From Elizabethkingia sp. YR214 (GTDB lineage Bacteria; Bacteroidota; Bacteroidia; Flavobacteriales; Weeksellaceae), in contig NZ_QBUH01000003.1 in assembly GCF_003058195.1 (NCBI RefSeq), positions 434,001 through 498,000 of the forward strand: a stretch of DNA of 64,000 nucleotides, read 5' to 3'. The position numbers and the translations under genes were made by a program. The notes beneath the pieces are model-generated. The model did not search any database and was not told the DNA's origin. It saw only the letters and a program-made list of their open reading frames with translations. Position 1 is the stretch's first letter, and every line of letters starts with the position of its first letter. Shown here in pieces: positions 43,281-52,816 of the stretch.

Positions 43281-44405
43281 TTAAAATTCTTTGCTGTAGG
43301 TTCTTCTTCTTTTATGATTTACCGGACTGTAATCCTGCCATAGAAGCTGAATGTTTTTGTTCTCCTCAAGTTCGGGATTTGTTTCCAGAAATTTCACACC
43401 TTTCCTCTTGAAAATTTCATAAATTTCTTTGAAGATAATAGCAGTTACTCCACGGCGTTGATATTCCGGGTGTATACCTATCAGGTAGAAATTGGCGCGA
43501 TCATTTTTCTTGCCTGCCTGTAAGAAATGCCACCATCCAAATGGGAAAAGCTTTCCGTTGGCTTTTTGTAAAGCTTTGGAATATGAAGGCATGGTAATAG
43601 CAAAGGAAATTAGTTTGTCATTGGCATCTGTAATGCAGACAATGAAATCTTTATCTATAAAGCCGAAATATTTCTCCTTATATGTTTGGATCTGTTGCGG
43701 AGTGATAGGGGTGTAGGTAGATAGTCCTTTGTAGGTTTCGTCCAGAAGTTGGAACATAGGTTCTACTAAAGGAAGTATCTCTTTTTTGTTATTAAATTTA
43801 AGGACCTTTAGCTGGTATTTTTCTTTGATAAGATCGTTGAACTTAATCACCTTTTCACTCAATACTTCAGGGAAAGCAAGTTCAAATTCTACCCATTCTT
43901 TCTCTTTTACCAGTCCTAGTTGTTCCAGATGTTGTGGGTAGTAATCGAAGTTATAGATGCCGATCATGGTTGCTAGCTTGTCAAAGCCCATTGTCAACAT
44001 TCCTGCTTTGTCAAGATTGGTAAAGCCCATAGGACCTTCAATTTTATTTATGTTATGCTGTCTGGCATATTCTGTAGCTTTTTCTATAAGAGCTTTAGAA
44101 ACATTAATGTCGTCAATAAAATCGATCCATCCAAAACGTACTTTATGGATCCCCAGTTCCTGGCCTTCTTTGTGGTTAATCATCACAGCTATTCTGCCAA
44201 CAACCTGATTGTTTTTATAAGCAAGATATAGCTCGGCTTCACTGTAAGCGAGCGCTGGGTTTTCTTTTGGTTCCCATATTTGTTTCTCATCATTTATTAA
44301 TGCAGGAACATAATTAGGGTTGTTTTTATATAGTGTCATCGGAAACTGAATAAAATCTGTAAGCATTTTATCATTAATGACTTTTTTAAGGGAGATTTCC
44401 GACAT
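43281..44405 (-). CDS. GNAT-like N-acetyltransferase, about 374 aa
   Basis: A 374-residue cytoplasmic protein with GNAT features at its C-terminus: FYLIGIHPEYQRRGVTAIIF is the acetyl-CoA pyrophosphate-binding motif (HPEYQRRGVT), followed by LETNPELEENKNIQLLW. The N-terminal half (LYKNNPNYVPALINDE, EGPMGFTNLDKAGML) is the arrangement of a family of long, double-domain GNAT-like proteins common in Bacteroidota. The substrate is unknown. The frame is open upstream, but the ATG at 44405, right after a -7 box at 44424-44431, is the best start. A 60-residue membrane protein gene follows. Confidence 0.85.
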   Translation of the reverse strand: MSEISLKKVINDKMLTDFIQFPMTLYKNNPNYVPALINDEKQIWEPKENPALAYSEAELYLAYKNNQVVGRIAVMINHKEGQELGIHKVRFGWIDFIDDINVSKALIEKATEYARQHNINKIEGPMGFTNLDKAGMLTMGFDKLATMIGIYNFDYYPQHLEQLGLVKEKEWVEFELAFPEVLSEKVIKFNDLIKEKYQLKVLKFNNKKEILPLVEPMFQLLDETYKGLSTYTPITPQQIQTYKEKYFGFIDKDFIVCITDANDKLISFAITMPSYSKALQKANGKLFPFGWWHFLQAGKKNDRANFYLIGIHPEYQRRGVTAIIFKEIYEIFKRKGVKFLETNPELEENKNIQLLWQDYSPVNHKRRRTYSKEF

Positions 44406-44423
44406 GTTTATTTTAATTTTCTG

Positions 44424-44431
44424 CAAATATA
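44424..44431 (-). promoter_or_regulatory. -7 box TATATTTG before the long GNAT gene
   Basis: Full TAnnTTTG match on the minus strand, 18 bases before the ATG at 44405. It supports that start over upstream in-frame alternatives. Confidence 0.6.
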
Positions 44432-44510
44432 AAGAATTGCATTTTTTTACCTTGTTTTTGGCATGGTTTTTTCCTTCATAGGAAGTAAGATTTAGACAGA
44501 AATTACACAA

Positions 44511-45200
44511 ATGCTTAGTTATTATTTTATATTATTAATCATATTCATAGCCAGCGTAATTGTGCAAAACAGGCTCAGATCGAAGTTTGATTATTATTCA
44601 AAACTGAGATTGCGCAATCATATGTCGGGCAAAGAAATTGCTGAAAAAATGCTGGCGGAGAATGGGATTCGGGATGTCGTTGTAACTTCAGTTCCCGGAC
44701 AGTTGACGGATCACTATGATCCTACTAATAAAACAGTAAATTTATCAGAAGCGGTATACATGCAGAGGAATGCGGCAGCAGCAGCAGTAGCGGCTCATGA
44801 ATGTGGACATGCAATACAACATGCGGAGGGTTACTCTATGTTAAGGCTGCGGTCCAAGCTTGTTCCTGTAGTGAATATTAGTTCCAGATTATTACAGTTT
44901 GTTTTATTCGCAGGGATTATTGTAATGGCTTCCAGTGGAAATAAAACATTGTTGGCGCTGGGTGTTTTACTATTTGCTGTGACAACAGTATTTGCATTCG
45001 TTACCTTGCCGGTAGAGTATGATGCAAGTAACAGAGCTTTGAAATGGCTTGAAAAGAGTGGAACGGTAACTGTAGATGAACAGGATGCTGCGCAGGATTC
45101 ATTAAAATGGGCGGCAAGAACTTATGTGGTCGCGGCTTTGGGGTCTTTGGCTCAGTTGCTGTACTTTGCTTCTATGCTTTCGGGCGGACGAAGAGATTAA
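44511..45200 (+). CDS. Membrane zinc metallopeptidase, YugP family
   Basis: A 229-residue membrane protein. An N-terminal helix (about residues 1-20), the zinc motif AAHECGHAIQHAEGY (HECGH at about 96-100), two further hydrophobic segments (about 125-165) and a last one near the C-terminus. The layout matches the YugP/DUF peptidase family of integral-membrane neutral zinc proteases with unknown substrates. VKTVNLSEAVY-like NKTVNLSEAVYMQRN before the active site is conserved. It is divergent from the GNAT gene. Confidence 0.92.
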   Translation: MLSYYFILLIIFIASVIVQNRLRSKFDYYSKLRLRNHMSGKEIAEKMLAENGIRDVVVTSVPGQLTDHYDPTNKTVNLSEAVYMQRNAAAAAVAAHECGHAIQHAEGYSMLRLRSKLVPVVNISSRLLQFVLFAGIIVMASSGNKTLLALGVLLFAVTTVFAFVTLPVEYDASNRALKWLEKSGTVTVDEQDAAQDSLKWAARTYVVAALGSLAQLLYFASMLSGGRRD

Positions 45201-45222
45201 AATCATATTTATCAATAAAATA

Positions 45223-45258
45223 AAAAAAAGACTGTTTCGAAAGAAGCAGTCTTTTTTT
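45223..45258 (+). terminator. Terminator of the YugP-like gene
   Basis: Perfect arms AAAAAAAGACTG (45223-45234) and CAGTCTTTTTTT (45247-45258) with a 12-base loop. Confidence 0.9.
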
Positions 45259-45444
45259 GTTGTAAAATCTTAATTTTATTTTCGGTGGGTAAACCTTGTC
45301 ATGATTTCTATTAGGCCTTATAGTAACCTTGATAAGGTAGTATTGTGTTTTGTAGTATCTCTTTTTGATAATAGAAAATATGATTTTCTCCTGTCTTTTT
45401 TATCAGAATAGGAAGTTAAAAAATAAAATAGCATCTTTGCGGCT

Positions 45445-45843
45445 ATGAAAAATAAGGTTTCACAAAGCTTATTGTTATTTGTTTTGTTTTTAGTTTTTAG
45501 TGCAGCTGCTTTTGGTGTTAATTTTTTGTTGGCACAACAAGGTATAACTGTATCTTATAAACTACATTTCCTGTTTTTCTTTCTTCATTTTCTTAGTTTG
45601 GCTAGTATTATAGGTGTTAGCCTTATTAAAAAAGAACTTATTGCTTATGTATATGTGGCTTTTCTTATTGTGAAAATGGGCGGAGTTATATTTTTAGCAT
45701 ACAAGTTTCCGGAGATGAAGCAAAACCTGATGTTGTATTTTGGTTTTTACTGGTGTTACCTGCTTGTAGAAACAGCTTTAGTTGTTGCTTTAATCAGAAT
45801 ACAGGATAAAAATCATAAAATAAATAAATCTGACACGCTTTGA
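45445..45843 (+). CDS. Small membrane protein preceding atpB (AtpI-like position, DUF6168-type)
   Basis: A 132-residue protein with four hydrophobic helices (about residues 7-30, 40-60, 66-86 and 96-116). It stands just before the atp operon, where many bacteria have atpI, and I recall a family DUF6168 there in Flavobacteriia; sequence similarity to AtpI is not obvious. It could assist c-ring assembly, but that is inferred only from position. The atpB promoter (45839-45868) overlaps its stop codon, so atpB can be transcribed separately. Confidence 0.7.
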   Translation: MKNKVSQSLLLFVLFLVFSAAAFGVNFLLAQQGITVSYKLHFLFFFLHFLSLASIIGVSLIKKELIAYVYVAFLIVKMGGVIFLAYKFPEMKQNLMLYFGFYWCYLLVETALVVALIRIQDKNHKINKSDTL

Positions 45844-45868
45844 TATGTCATTTAAATCCTTATTTTTG
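45839..45868 (+). promoter_or_regulatory. Promoter of the atpBEFHAG operon (TTTG-N18-TATTTTTG)
   Basis: -33 TTTG at 45839-45842, an 18-base spacer and the -7 box TATTTTTG at 45861-45868, 21 bases before the atpB ATG. The -33 element overlaps the stop codon of the upstream gene. Confidence 0.7.
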
Positions 45869-45889
45869 CAAAAAATTTAGAATTCTGGT

Positions 45890-46957
45890 ATGAATGTAAA
45901 GAAGATCCTTTATTTGCTTACGTTTTTAGTCGCAGGACTTGTATTTGCCTCTTCCACAGAGGGTCAGCAAAAGCCTGAGAAGTATAACCCTGTGCCAGAT
46001 ATTATGCACCATATCTCGGATTCCCACTCTTGGCATTTCTGGGGAGAAGGTGAAAATTCAGTAAGTATTTCGCTTCCGATAATTTTGTTAGATAACGGAC
46101 TAAAAGTCTTCTCTTCTGCAAAGTTCGGTCATCACGAAGATGAAGTAGCTGAAGTAGATGGTAACTATTATAAGCTTTACCATAATAAAATTTATAAAAC
46201 TGATGCTGCGGGTACGCTTAACATGCACGAAGAGCACCCTACAAATGCACAACCTCTGGATTTTTCAATCACAAAAGTTGTTGCGCAGATGTTATTAGCG
46301 GCAGTTATCCTTATATTGATTGCATTTGCAACAAGAGGTAGCTATAAAAAATCTCAGGTTCCTTCAGGAATTGCAAGATTTATCGAGCCACTTATTATTT
46401 TTGTACGTGATGAAATCGCTTTACAAAATATTGGTTCTGTTAAATATAAGAGATTTGTTCCCTATTTAGTAACGCTTTTCCTTTTCATCTGGTTGATGAA
46501 TATCTTAGGATTACTTCCGGGATCAGCTAACGTAACAGGAAATATCGCTTTCACTATGGTAATGGCAGTTCTTACTTTCATTATAGTGAATGTTAACGGT
46601 AGAAAAACTTACTGGTCTCACATCTTTGACCCGTTAGGAAACAATATGCCTTGGGCAGGTAAATTATTAGTATATGTAATCCTTGTTCCTGTGGAGATCT
46701 TGGGTATGTTTACTAAACCAATTGCATTAATGATTCGTCTTTTTGCTAACATGACTGCAGGACACATCGTAATCCTGAGTTTAGTATCATTAATCTTCAT
46801 TATGGAGTCTTACGCTGTAGCTCCGGTATCAGTAGCACTAACATTGTTTATCAACGTGCTTGAAGTATTGGTAGCAGCATTACAGGCTTATATCTTTACA
46901 TTGTTAACAGCATTGTTTATCGGTATGGCAGTTGAAGAGCCACACCACGCACACTAA
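45890..46957 (+). CDS. atpB: F-type ATP synthase subunit a, with long periplasmic N-terminus
   Basis: A 355-residue subunit a, about 85-100 residues longer than E. coli AtpB. A signal-like N-terminus (YLLTFLVAGLVFASS) is followed by a His-rich region (DIMHHISDSHSWHFWGE and KFGHHEDE) before the membrane part at about 125. The proton-path core is intact: FVPYLVTLFLFIWLMNILGL, KPIALMIRLFANMTAGH with the essential Arg, and FINVLEVLVAALQAYIFTLL. The C-terminus ends EEPHHAH, also His-rich. The long, His-rich N-terminal extension is typical of Bacteroidota subunit a. The atpE gene follows after 53 bases. Confidence 0.97.
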   Translation: MNVKKILYLLTFLVAGLVFASSTEGQQKPEKYNPVPDIMHHISDSHSWHFWGEGENSVSISLPIILLDNGLKVFSSAKFGHHEDEVAEVDGNYYKLYHNKIYKTDAAGTLNMHEEHPTNAQPLDFSITKVVAQMLLAAVILILIAFATRGSYKKSQVPSGIARFIEPLIIFVRDEIALQNIGSVKYKRFVPYLVTLFLFIWLMNILGLLPGSANVTGNIAFTMVMAVLTFIIVNVNGRKTYWSHIFDPLGNNMPWAGKLLVYVILVPVEILGMFTKPIALMIRLFANMTAGHIVILSLVSLIFIMESYAVAPVSVALTLFINVLEVLVAALQAYIFTLLTALFIGMAVEEPHHAH

Positions 46958-46986
46958 GATTTTAGAAATAAGAAAATAAATTATAA

Positions 46987-47220
<234 letters not shown>

Positions 47221-47229
47221 GAAAAATCT

Positions 47230-47274
47230 AGAAATTCTGTAAACGGTTGGTTTGCAGAATTTCTTTTACTTTTG
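47230..47274 (+). terminator. Hairpin with U-rich tail between atpE and atpF (candidate attenuator)
   Basis: Fifteen-base arms AGAAATTCTGTAAAC (47230-47244) and GTTTGCAGAATTTCT (47250-47264), paired throughout with one G-U pair, a 5-base loop, and a following TTTTACTTTTG. It lies inside the operon, 9 bases after the atpE stop codon. It may partly terminate or stabilise the atpBE message. Confidence 0.7.
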
Positions 47275-47308
47275 AAAAATTAAACTGAATAGTATAAAAA
47301 TATTATAA

Positions 47309-47803
47309 ATGGATTTATTAACTCCTTCAATCGGTAACATATTCTGGACTACAGTAGTTTTCTTAATTTTAGTGATCTTACTAGGTAAGTTTGCATGGAA
47401 GCCAATTCTTTCTGCAATTAATACAAGAGAAACGAATATCGTAGATGCTCTTAACCAGGTTAAATTAGCGAAAGCTGAAATGGAAAACCTAAAGGCAGAC
47501 AACGAGAGAATTATTCGTGAAGCTAAAATCGAAAGAGATGCTATCCTTAAAGAAGCAAGAGAGATTAAAGACAAAATCGTTGGTGAAGCTAAGGATGCTG
47601 CAAAAACTGAAGGTGATAAAATGATTGAGCAGGCAAGACAAACCATTAATGCTGAGAAAAATGCTGCTATGGCAGATATCAAATCTCAGATTGGTGAGCT
47701 TTCTGTAAATATCGCTGAGTCTATCCTTAAGCAAAAGCTTGATAACAACGACGCTCAGAACCAATTAGTAGAAAATATTCTTAATAAATCTAACTTAAAC
47801 TAA
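47309..47803 (+). CDS. atpF: F-type ATP synthase subunit b
   Basis: A 164-residue stalk subunit. The N-terminal membrane helix (about 10-28, FWTTVVFLILVILLGKFAW) is followed by a long charged coiled coil with no breaks. The gap to atpH is one base, so the two are coupled. The spacer before it is 88 bases with a hairpin. Confidence 0.97.
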   Translation: MDLLTPSIGNIFWTTVVFLILVILLGKFAWKPILSAINTRETNIVDALNQVKLAKAEMENLKADNERIIREAKIERDAILKEAREIKDKIVGEAKDAAKTEGDKMIEQARQTINAEKNAAMADIKSQIGELSVNIAESILKQKLDNNDAQNQLVENILNKSNLN

Positions 47804-47804
47804 T

Positions 47805-48344
47805 ATGCGTATATCCAAGGTAGCAAAGAGATACGCAAAAGGTCTGTTAGACTTTACTCAGGAAACAGGAAATACAGCTTCTGTTTTTGCTGAGATGAAG
47901 GATGTTGTAAAAGTTTTAAATGCTTCTTCGGAACTTAATAAATTTTTCGATAGCCCTTTTATTGAGGCAAAAAAGAAAATTAGTGTTACTGAACAGATTT
48001 TTGCACAGTTTTCTCAAACCAGCAGAAATATTATTGCATTAACTATTAAGCAAGGTAGAGAAAACCAGCTTAAAGGTATTGCACAAGAATATATCAATAA
48101 TGTGGAAGACCTGAATGGTGTACAAAGAATTTCTTTGGTTACTGCTACTCAACTTACACAACAAAATATCGAAGATATCCTGAAAGGATCTTCATTGGTA
48201 GACCACTCTAAAACTTTTGATATTGAAACAAGTATCAAACCAGAAATTCTGGGAGGGTATGTCCTAAGAGTAGGTGACCAGCAAGTAGACGCTTCTGTAA
48301 GAACGAAGCTATCTAACATTAGAAAAGAATTTGAACTTAACTAA
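47805..48344 (+). CDS. atpH: F-type ATP synthase subunit delta
   Basis: A 179-residue OSCP/delta subunit linking the stator to F1. It starts MRISKVAKRYAKGLLDF, the typical N-terminus, and ends ILGGYVLRVGDQQVDASVRTK (described), the conserved C-terminal strand. atpA follows after 15 bases. Confidence 0.97.
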   Translation: MRISKVAKRYAKGLLDFTQETGNTASVFAEMKDVVKVLNASSELNKFFDSPFIEAKKKISVTEQIFAQFSQTSRNIIALTIKQGRENQLKGIAQEYINNVEDLNGVQRISLVTATQLTQQNIEDILKGSSLVDHSKTFDIETSIKPEILGGYVLRVGDQQVDASVRTKLSNIRKEFELN

Positions 48345-48359
48345 GATAATCAGACCAAA

Positions 48360-49937
48360 ATGGCAGAAATAAATCCGGCAGAAGTATCTGCAATCTTAAA
48401 ACAACAATTGGCAAACTTTGATACTCAGAGTGATGTCCAGGAAGTAGGAACCGTACTTCAGATCGGTGACGGTATCGCACGTGTTTACGGGTTAGAAAAC
48501 GTACAATATGGTGAGCTTGTAAGATTTGAAAGCGGTGTTGAAGGGATGGTACTTAACCTTGAAGAAGACAACGTAGGTGTAGCTCTTCTTGGACAATCTA
48601 AAGCAGTAAAAGAAGGTGATACTGTAAAAAGAACCAATACTATTGCTTCTATTAAAGTTGGTGAAGGTTTATTAGGTCGTGTAGTAGATACATTAGGTAA
48701 CCCTATCGATGGTAAAGGTGCTGTTAACGGAGATCTATACGAAATGCCTTTGGAAAGAAAAGCTCCGGGAGTAATCTTCCGTCAGCCTGTAACCGAGCCT
48801 TTACAAACAGGTATCGTTGCAATTGACTCTATGATCCCTGTAGGTAGAGGACAAAGAGAGCTTATTATTGGTGACCGTCAGACAGGTAAAACTACTGTGG
48901 CTATCGATACTATTCTTAACCAAAAAGAATTTTATGATGCAGGTCAGCCTGTATATTGTATATATGTTGCTGTAGGGCAAAAAGCTTCTACTGTAGCACA
49001 AATCGTAAAAACCCTTGAAGATAAAGGAGCTATGGCTTATACGGTAATCGTTACAGCTAACGCTTCAGATCCAGTTCCAATGCAGGTATATGCACCATTG
49101 GCAGGAGCTTCAATTGGTGAGTACTTCAGAGACACTGGTCGTCCTGCATTAATCATCTATGATGACCTTTCTAAGCAAGCAGTAGCTTACCGTGAGCTTT
49201 CTCTACTTTTAAGAAGACCACCGGGCCGTGAAGCTTATCCAGGTGACGTATTCTATCTTCACTCAAGATTATTAGAAAGAGCTGCGAAAGTTATTGGTGA
49301 CGATGAAATCGCTAAGCAAATGAATGACTTACCAGAGTCTTTAAAGCCTCTAGTAAAAGGAGGAGGTTCTTTAACTGCTCTTCCAATTATCGAGACTCAG
49401 GCTGGTGACGTTTCTGCATATATCCCGACTAACGTAATCTCTATTACAGACGGACAGATCTTCTTGGAAACTGACTTATTCAACTCTGGTGTACGTCCGG
49501 CTATCAACGTAGGTATTTCTGTATCTCGTGTAGGTGGTAACGCTCAGATCAAGTCTATGAAAAAAGTATCTGGTACACTAAAATTAGACCAGGCACAATA
49601 TAAAGAACTAGAAGCGTTTGCTAAATTTGGTTCTGACCTTGATGCTGCTACTTTAGCAGTAATCTCTAAAGGGGAAAGAAACGTAGAAGTATTGAAGCAA
49701 GGTGTTAACTCTCCACTTCCTGTTGAAGAGCAGATCGCTATGATCTACGCTGGTACTGAAAACTTAATGAGAAAAGTACCTATCAACAAAGTAAAAGAGT
49801 TCTTAAGAGATTATGTAGATTTCTTAAAAGCTAAACATGCTGATACTTTAGCAGCTTTAAAAGCAGGTAAATACGATAATAACCTAACTTCTGTTCTGAA
49901 GCAGGTTGCTGACGATATCGCTGCAAAATACAACTAA
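48360..49937 (+). CDS. atpA: F-type ATP synthase subunit alpha
   Basis: A 525-residue alpha subunit. The P-loop is [13 protein letters not shown] (about residues 172-184), with the Gln-Thr-Gly-Lys typical of alpha. The N-terminal barrel [15 protein letters not shown], the [21 protein letters not shown] region and the ATP-synthase signature [14 protein letters not shown] are present. The beta gene (atpD) is not in this operon, as in other Bacteroidota. A 77-base spacer with a strong hairpin precedes atpG. Confidence 0.99.
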   Translation: MAEINPAEVSAILKQQLANFDTQSDVQEVGTVLQIGDGIARVYGLENVQYGELVRFESGVEGMVLNLEEDNVGVALLGQSKAVKEGDTVKRTNTIASIKVGEGLLGRVVDTLGNPIDGKGAVNGDLYEMPLERKAPGVIFRQPVTEPLQTGIVAIDSMIPVGRGQRELIIGDRQTGKTTVAIDTILNQKEFYDAGQPVYCIYVAVGQKASTVAQIVKTLEDKGAMAYTVIVTANASDPVPMQVYAPLAGASIGEYFRDTGRPALIIYDDLSKQAVAYRELSLLLRRPPGREAYPGDVFYLHSRLLERAAKVIGDDEIAKQMNDLPESLKPLVKGGGSLTALPIIETQAGDVSAYIPTNVISITDGQIFLETDLFNSGVRPAINVGISVSRVGGNAQIKSMKKVSGTLKLDQAQYKELEAFAKFGSDLDAATLAVISKGERNVEVLKQGVNSPLPVEEQIAMIYAGTENLMRKVPINKVKEFLRDYVDFLKAKHADTLAALKAGKYDNNLTSVLKQVADDIAAKYN

Positions 49938-49949
49938 GATTTAGTTGAT

Positions 49950-49988
49950 GGTTTCTGGTTGACAGTTATAAGCTGGCAGCCAGAAGCC
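49950..49988 (+). other. Strong imperfect RNA hairpin between atpA and atpG
   Basis: Arms GGTTTCTGGTTGACAG (49950-49965) and CTGGCAGCCAGAAGCC (49973-49988) pair at 15 of 16 positions, two of them G-U, with one A-G mismatch and a 7-base loop. The outer bases GTTG and CAAC (to about 49998) extend it. It has no U-tract, so it is an RNA structure and not a rho-independent terminator. Confidence 0.65.
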
Positions 49989-50014
49989 AATAACCAACAA
50001 GTATATAAAAGAGA

Positions 50015-50887
50015 ATGGCAAACTTAAAAGAAATACGAGGAAGGATTTCATCCATTTCATCTACAATGCAAATTACCAGTGCTATGAAAATGGTTTCGGC
50101 AGCGAAACTAAAGAAAGCACAGGATGCTATTGTGATGCTTCGCCCTTACTCCGAAAAACTTCAGGAAATAATAGAAAACGTTAGTTCTACACTAGATCAG
50201 GAAACGCTTTCGGTTTATGCACAACCAAAAGAGGTTAAAAGAATCCTGTTCATTGCAGTTACTTCTAACAGAGGTCTTGCAGGAGCTTTTAACTCTTCAG
50301 TTATCAAAGAAGTTAATGCTCAGTATCAACAAAATTCAGCTTTTGAAGTTGAAGTGTTGACTATTGGTAAAAAAGCATTTGATGCTTTCAGAGCTTCTAA
50401 GAAAATCTATGATAACCACAGTGATCTTTACGATTCTTTAACTTTTGAAGGCGTAGCACATGTAGCTGAGGATATCATGAGAGATTTCCGTCAGGGAGTT
50501 TTTGATGAAGTATACCTGGTGTACAACAAATTCCTTAATGCGGCAACGCAGGAAGTACAGACAGAAAAACTTCTTCCTATTACAATGCCTGAAAAGAAAG
50601 AAGCTGAGAAGAGTACAATCGAAACTGATTATATCTTCGAACCAAACCGTACCGAAATTCTGGAAACTTTAATTCCTAAATCTATTAAGACTCAGGTTTA
50701 TAAAGCAATCCTAGATTCAGTAGCTTCTGAGCATGGTGCAAGGATGACTGCAATGCACAAAGCAACAGATAATGCACAGGCATTGAAGAATGATCTGGTT
50801 ATCTTCTACAACAAAGCACGTCAGGCTGCAATTACCAACGAAATCTTGGAAATTGTATCTGGAGCTGAAGCTTTGAAAAACAGCTAG
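50015..50887 (+). CDS. atpG: F-type ATP synthase subunit gamma
   Basis: A 290-residue central-stalk subunit. The N-terminal helix ISSISSTMQITSAMKMVSAAKLKKAQ and the C-terminal SEHGARMTAMHKATDNAQ with RQAAITNEILEIVSGAEAL are the two coiled-coil strands (quoted in pieces). It is the last gene of the unit; a terminator follows. No atpD or atpC gene comes after it. Confidence 0.98.
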   Translation: MANLKEIRGRISSISSTMQITSAMKMVSAAKLKKAQDAIVMLRPYSEKLQEIIENVSSTLDQETLSVYAQPKEVKRILFIAVTSNRGLAGAFNSSVIKEVNAQYQQNSAFEVEVLTIGKKAFDAFRASKKIYDNHSDLYDSLTFEGVAHVAEDIMRDFRQGVFDEVYLVYNKFLNAATQEVQTEKLLPITMPEKKEAEKSTIETDYIFEPNRTEILETLIPKSIKTQVYKAILDSVASEHGARMTAMHKATDNAQALKNDLVIFYNKARQAAITNEILEIVSGAEALKNS

Positions 50888-50907
50888 AAAAGTTCAAAAA
50901 AATAATT

Positions 50908-50940
50908 AAAAGCGCTTATTCTTTGGGTAAGCGCTTTTTT
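50908..50940 (+). terminator. Terminator of the atp operon
   Basis: Arms AAAAGCGCTTA (50908-50918) and TAAGCGCTTTT (50928-50938), then T residues. The loop is 9 bases. Confidence 0.9.
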
Positions 50941-50952
50941 GTATTTTTATAT

Positions 50953-51363
50953 ATGCATATTCGAATTGTTGAAAAGAAAGATAAAGACTATTCCGTCATA
51001 CAGGGAATCTATAATATGGTACGGAATGAAATGCCTTTTCTTTCTGAAATACCTGACATTAAAAATGTACTGACTGGTGAAGTGGTTTACGAAGCCATTG
51101 CAGAGGGAGAAGCAATTGCTTTTATATCCTTGTGGGAGCCGGATAATTTTATTCATTATTTATTTGTTAGTCCTTCATACCAAAGCAAAGGAGTAGGCTT
51201 ACAATTGATTACCCATCTTTTAGAAGTATATGGGAAGCCCATGGGGCTGAAATGTCTGTTGGAGAATGCCAATGCAGTCCGTTTCTATAAAAAAAATGGT
51301 TTTGATGAAAAATACCACGGAACATCTGCTGAAGGCGAATATATTTACTTTGAACTCCAATAA
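50953..51363 (+). CDS. GNAT-family N-acetyltransferase, small
   Basis: A 136-residue acetyltransferase starting at the ATG at 50953. The CoA-binding motif is FVSPSYQSKGVGLQLI (Q-x-x-G-x-G), then LLENANAVRFYKKNGFDEKYHG is the typical end of the fold. No partner gene is adjacent and the substrate is unknown. It lies directly downstream of the atp terminator, with no clear promoter. Confidence 0.9.
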   Translation: MHIRIVEKKDKDYSVIQGIYNMVRNEMPFLSEIPDIKNVLTGEVVYEAIAEGEAIAFISLWEPDNFIHYLFVSPSYQSKGVGLQLITHLLEVYGKPMGLKCLLENANAVRFYKKNGFDEKYHGTSAEGEYIYFELQ

Positions 51364-51422
51364 TAATAAAAAGTTAACACAGGAAGTACAGGAATTAAAA
51401 ATGCGTATTAAAAAATAATACA

Positions 51423-51430
51423 TATCTTTG
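51423..51430 (+). promoter_or_regulatory. -7 box TATCTTTG before the CNNM/CorC gene
   Basis: Full TAnnTTTG match 27 bases before the ATG at 51458. Confidence 0.55.
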
Positions 51431-51457
51431 CATTTGATTATATTATTAACAAATTAA

Positions 51458-52816
51458 ATGGACCCCGATAGTTTTGTCAAACTTCTTATTGCCCTTTTCC
51501 TAGTATTACTTAATGGCTTCTTCGTAGCCGCCGAATTTTCAATCGTAAAAGTAAGATATTCACAAATTCAGATAAAAGCTGCAGAAGGCAATGCACTTGC
51601 TAAGAAAGCAGAATACATTATTAAGCATCTAGATGCATACCTTTCCGCCACACAGTTAGGGATTACTCTTGCCAGCCTTGCTTTAGGTTGGGTCGGAGAA
51701 AGCGCATTACACCATGTTTTCGAAGATCTGTTTCATCGTTTTGGTTTTGCTGTTGCAGACTCTACCATTACTACTGTTTCTGTAGTATGTAGTTTCCTGA
51801 TTATTACAATTATGCACATTGTATTTGGTGAATTAGTTCCTAAATCTATTGCAATACGTAAATCGGAAGCTACAACTTTCTTTGTGGCTTACCCGATGAT
51901 TTTATTCTATAACGTTTTCAAGCCATTTATATGGTTAATGAATTCTATTTCCAATGCATTTTTAAGACTGATTAAAATCCATCCGGCTTCTGAAAATGAA
52001 ATCCACTCTACAGAAGAATTACAGCTTTTGGTAAAACAAAGTGCTGATAGCGGGGAAATTGAAGAAGAGAACTACGAGATCATTAAGAACGCATTTGACT
52101 TTACAGATCATAGTGCAAAACAGATTATGGTACCGCGTCAGAATATCTTTTCTATCAACATCAATGATGATAAGAAGGATATTGTTGAAAAAATGCTGGA
52201 AAGTGGTTACTCCAGAATACCAGTATATGACGGATCTATAGATAATGTTATTGGTATTTTTTATACCAAAGAATTTATCCGCGAATACATTAAGAACTTT
52301 GATGAATGGGATGAGTTCGACATCAGAACGCTTTTACATGAACCTACGTTTGTTGTAGGAAGTAAAAAAATATCCGACCTTATGAAGGTTTTCCAAACTA
52401 AAAAGCAGCATTTGGCTATCGTTATCGATGAGTTTGGTGGTACTGAAGGTATTATTTCCCTTGAAGATATTCTTGAAGAACTTGTAGGAGAGATCCAGGA
52501 CGAAGAAGATGAGGAAGAAAAAATTGTCGAGAAAGTAGGAGAGAATGTTTATTGGGTACAGGCTTCTCAGCCATTGGAAGAAATAAATGAACACCTCCCT
52601 GTAGATTTGCCTGAAAATCCGGAACAATATAATACGCTGGCTGGTTTTATTTTACATGAGCTTAGTGATATTCCTGAAGAAAATCAGGAATTCGACCTCA
52701 ACGGTTATCATTTTAAAATTCTTAAAATGCAGAACCGTGGTGTAGAGATGGTGGAGATGATATATTTGGAACCCGTAATTGAAGAAAGACTTGCAGATGA
52801 AATGGGAGAAGCTTAA
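51458..52816 (+). CDS. CNNM/CorC-family transporter-associated protein (hemolysin C-like)
   Basis: A 452-residue membrane protein. Residues about 1-190 form the CNNM (DUF21) membrane domain with LLNGFFVAAEFSIVKVR and SATQLGITLASLALGW and VFGELVPKSIAIR. Two CBS domains follow (about 205-330, with QIMVPRQNIFSI and RIPVYDGSIDNVIG), then the CorC/HlyC C-terminal domain (LEDILEELVGEIQDEED). In bacteria such proteins are linked to magnesium and cobalt export; there is no evidence for haemolysis. The clpS start codon lies inside its last codons. Confidence 0.93.
   Translation: MDPDSFVKLLIALFLVLLNGFFVAAEFSIVKVRYSQIQIKAAEGNALAKKAEYIIKHLDAYLSATQLGITLASLALGWVGESALHHVFEDLFHRFGFAVADSTITTVSVVCSFLIITIMHIVFGELVPKSIAIRKSEATTFFVAYPMILFYNVFKPFIWLMNSISNAFLRLIKIHPASENEIHSTEELQLLVKQSADSGEIEEENYEIIKNAFDFTDHSAKQIMVPRQNIFSININDDKKDIVEKMLESGYSRIPVYDGSIDNVIGIFYTKEFIREYIKNFDEWDEFDIRTLLHEPTFVVGSKKISDLMKVFQTKKQHLAIVIDEFGGTEGIISLEDILEELVGEIQDEEDEEEKIVEKVGENVYWVQASQPLEEINEHLPVDLPENPEQYNTLAGFILHELSDIPEENQEFDLNGYHFKILKMQNRGVEMVEMIYLEPVIEERLADEMGEA

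Noticed and set aside
44406-44510. N-terminal extension of the long GNAT protein
   Set aside because: It crosses the -7 box at 44424-44431 and runs to the start of the divergent gene.
45259-45444. Small inverted repeat CCTTAT-ATAAGG before the atpI-like gene
   Set aside because: Only 6-base arms in AT-rich DNA; too weak to call a regulatory site.
50888-52816. Search for atpD and atpC after atpG
   Set aside because: No beta or epsilon subunit gene follows; the next genes are a GNAT enzyme and a CNNM protein. The split arrangement is usual in Bacteroidota.
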